A DNA stretch of 32,770 nt. Source: Bacteroides sp. 224 (GTDB lineage Bacteria > Bacteroidota > Bacteroidia > Bacteroidales > Bacteroidaceae). Under the pieces are notes generated by a model that saw nothing but the letters and a program-made list of their open reading frames with translations, did not search any database and was not told where the DNA came from. Both the position numbers and the translations under genes were made by a program. Positions 31,940-32,770 of this stretch are shown piece by piece. Location of the stretch: positions 1-32,770 of the forward strand of contig NZ_QVMK01000036.1 in assembly GCF_010500995.1 (NCBI RefSeq), in the 5' to 3' direction. Position 1 is the stretch's first letter. Each line of letters begins with the position of its first letter.

Positions 31940-32423
31940 AAATGGAGTAGTGAATGAAGGAGTATGATGTCTGAAGTGAATCTTAGATATTTAACATCTA
32001 ATATGTAAAGATCTGATGGAAACGGGAAATGGCGAAAACGGAGCATTCCCACCCACTCCCATCGGTTCAATCCATCCACTTTTGGGGTTGAAAAAGGCTT
32101 GAAAAGGGCTTAAAAAACGGAGTATATCCGTTCATTTTTGCCAAAATCGCCTCAAATCGCCTCAAAAAACGGAGCATTGCCGTTCAGTGATTTTGATTGA
32201 TACTAAAAGCATTCAAAATCATCCATAAAACGGAGTATTCCCATTCACATCGAAAAGAGAAATTGTTTGGTTGACAGCACTTTGCGACCGAAAAACGGAG
32301 TATATCCGTTCATCTTTTCCTTTGACTGCAAGTGCCGCACCAAAAAACGGAGCATTGCCGTTCACTTTCCTGTTCTTTATGTCCATATTGTATGTAGAAA
32401 CAAATCTAACATACAATAATATT
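31940..32423. other. Gene-free region holding the IS21 left end
   Basis: No convincing ORF. The first 90 bases are unremarkable apart from a small inverted repeat (TTAGAT/ATCTAA near 31982-32000). From 32035 on it is filled by the repeated sites of the IS21-like element. A 9-bp inverted repeat TGATTTTGA (32188-32196; 32213-32221) and a doubled AAATCGCCTC (about 32144-32163) lie between sites. Confidence 0.6.
32035..32364 (+). repeat. Six dispersed copies of a 21-23-bp repeat at the IS21 end
   Basis: Sites of the form AAAACGGAGYATWBCCRTTCA occur with their CGGAG at 32039 (right half degenerate), 32118, 32170, 32231, 32296 and 32348. Two types alternate: GCATTGCC and GTATATCC centres, with a GTATTCCC variant. 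Each is an imperfect inverted repeat (AACGG and CCGTT). Spacing is 79, 52, 61, 65 and 52 bp. IS21-family elements are known to carry repeated transposase-binding sites at their ends, so these are probably IstA sites. Confidence 0.8.
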
Positions 32424-32770
32424 ATGGCAGGAAAAACAAAAGAAATGAGCCAAATAAAACAGTTACTCCTTCTAAAGAAGCAGGGCTTCTCCAATCGGAA
32501 GATAGCCCGAATAATCGGCATCAATAAAGAGACCGTAAACCATTATGTAAACAAGGTTGAGAGCGATGATCTCAGCATCAACGAGCTCCTGAAACTCGAC
32601 GATCCCGTACTTGAACATCGCCTGAAGGGAGGTAATCCTGCATATACAGATAATCGTTTTGCAACATTCAAAGAACTATTACCCTACCTACAGGAAGAGA
32701 TGGATCGCAAACATGTCACATTGAAACTGCTGTGGGAAGAATACAAGGCAGAACATCCCGACGATCATTA
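32424..32770 (+). CDS. istA: IS21-family transposase IstA, N-terminal part (runs off right edge)
   Basis: From the ATG at 32424 the frame is open to the edge, giving 115 residues. MAGKTKEMSQIKQLLLLKKQGFSNRKIARIIGINKETVNHYV contains the N-terminal helix-turn-helix typical of IstA, followed by ELLKLDDPVLEHRLKGGNPAYTDNRF and LKLLWEEYKAEHP. The DDE catalytic core and the IstB helper gene should lie beyond the window. The repeats upstream fit the left end of the element. Confidence 0.85.
   Translation, partial: MAGKTKEMSQIKQLLLLKKQGFSNRKIARIIGINKETVNHYVNKVESDDLSINELLKLDDPVLEHRLKGGNPAYTDNRFATFKELLPYLQEEMDRKHVTLKLLWEEYKAEHPDDH

Overview
The window looks like a Bacteroides-type (Bacteroidales) chromosome segment. 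It is AT-rich and has several promoters of the Bacteroidetes form (TTTG, about 20 bp, TAnnTTTG). It also carries an HU-related DNA-binding protein, many lipoproteins with a lipobox Cys, NVEALA-family peptides and six-bladed beta-propeller lipoproteins. No rRNA, tRNA or CRISPR array was seen. All family names are assigned from motifs read by eye; no database search was possible.

Layout. (1) 1-2300: the first 26 codons of an IS1634-like transposase leaving the left edge, a PagL-like lipid A deacylase and an HU-family protein, all on the minus strand. (2) 2300-2890: a gene-free region with at least nine near-palindromic sites at an exact 23-bp period, then a perfect 36-bp palindrome, then a relic of an NVEALA gene. 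(3) 2892-17613: an accessory block with four beta-propeller lipoproteins, three intact NVEALA peptides and two 655-residue transglutaminase-fold lipoproteins. It also has a membrane-bound winged-helix regulator, a thioredoxin-like/DUF1573 lipoprotein, a signal peptidase I and an O-antigen-ligase-like membrane protein. (4) 17709-26606: an RND-type efflux locus (adaptor, pump, TolC-like channel, second pump). (5) 26600-32010: an eroding accessory region with an IS remnant, an SH3b protein, duplicated and broken lipoprotein genes, an acidic tandem-repeat protein and a DUF2931 lipoprotein. (6) 32030 to the end: the left end of an IS21-family element with repeated sites and the start of istA.

How the parts may work together. 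Three promoters in block 3 carry the same tandem operator (two copies of ATGTGAC at an 11- or near-11-bp step, 4 bp upstream of TTTG). They precede a beta-propeller gene, an NVEALA gene divergent from the regulator, and the DUF1573-transglutaminase-signal peptidase operon. This geometry suits an OmpR-type winged helix, so the regulator encoded among them is the obvious candidate. The NVEALA peptides have a hydrophobic N-terminus, a conserved N-[VI]-E-A-L-A-D motif that resembles an AxA signal peptidase site, and (in two of them) a fixed six-cysteine pattern. With a local signal peptidase and a CxxC lipoprotein, this suggests a locally regulated system that makes, processes and folds small cysteine-rich exported peptides. 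That functional model is inference.
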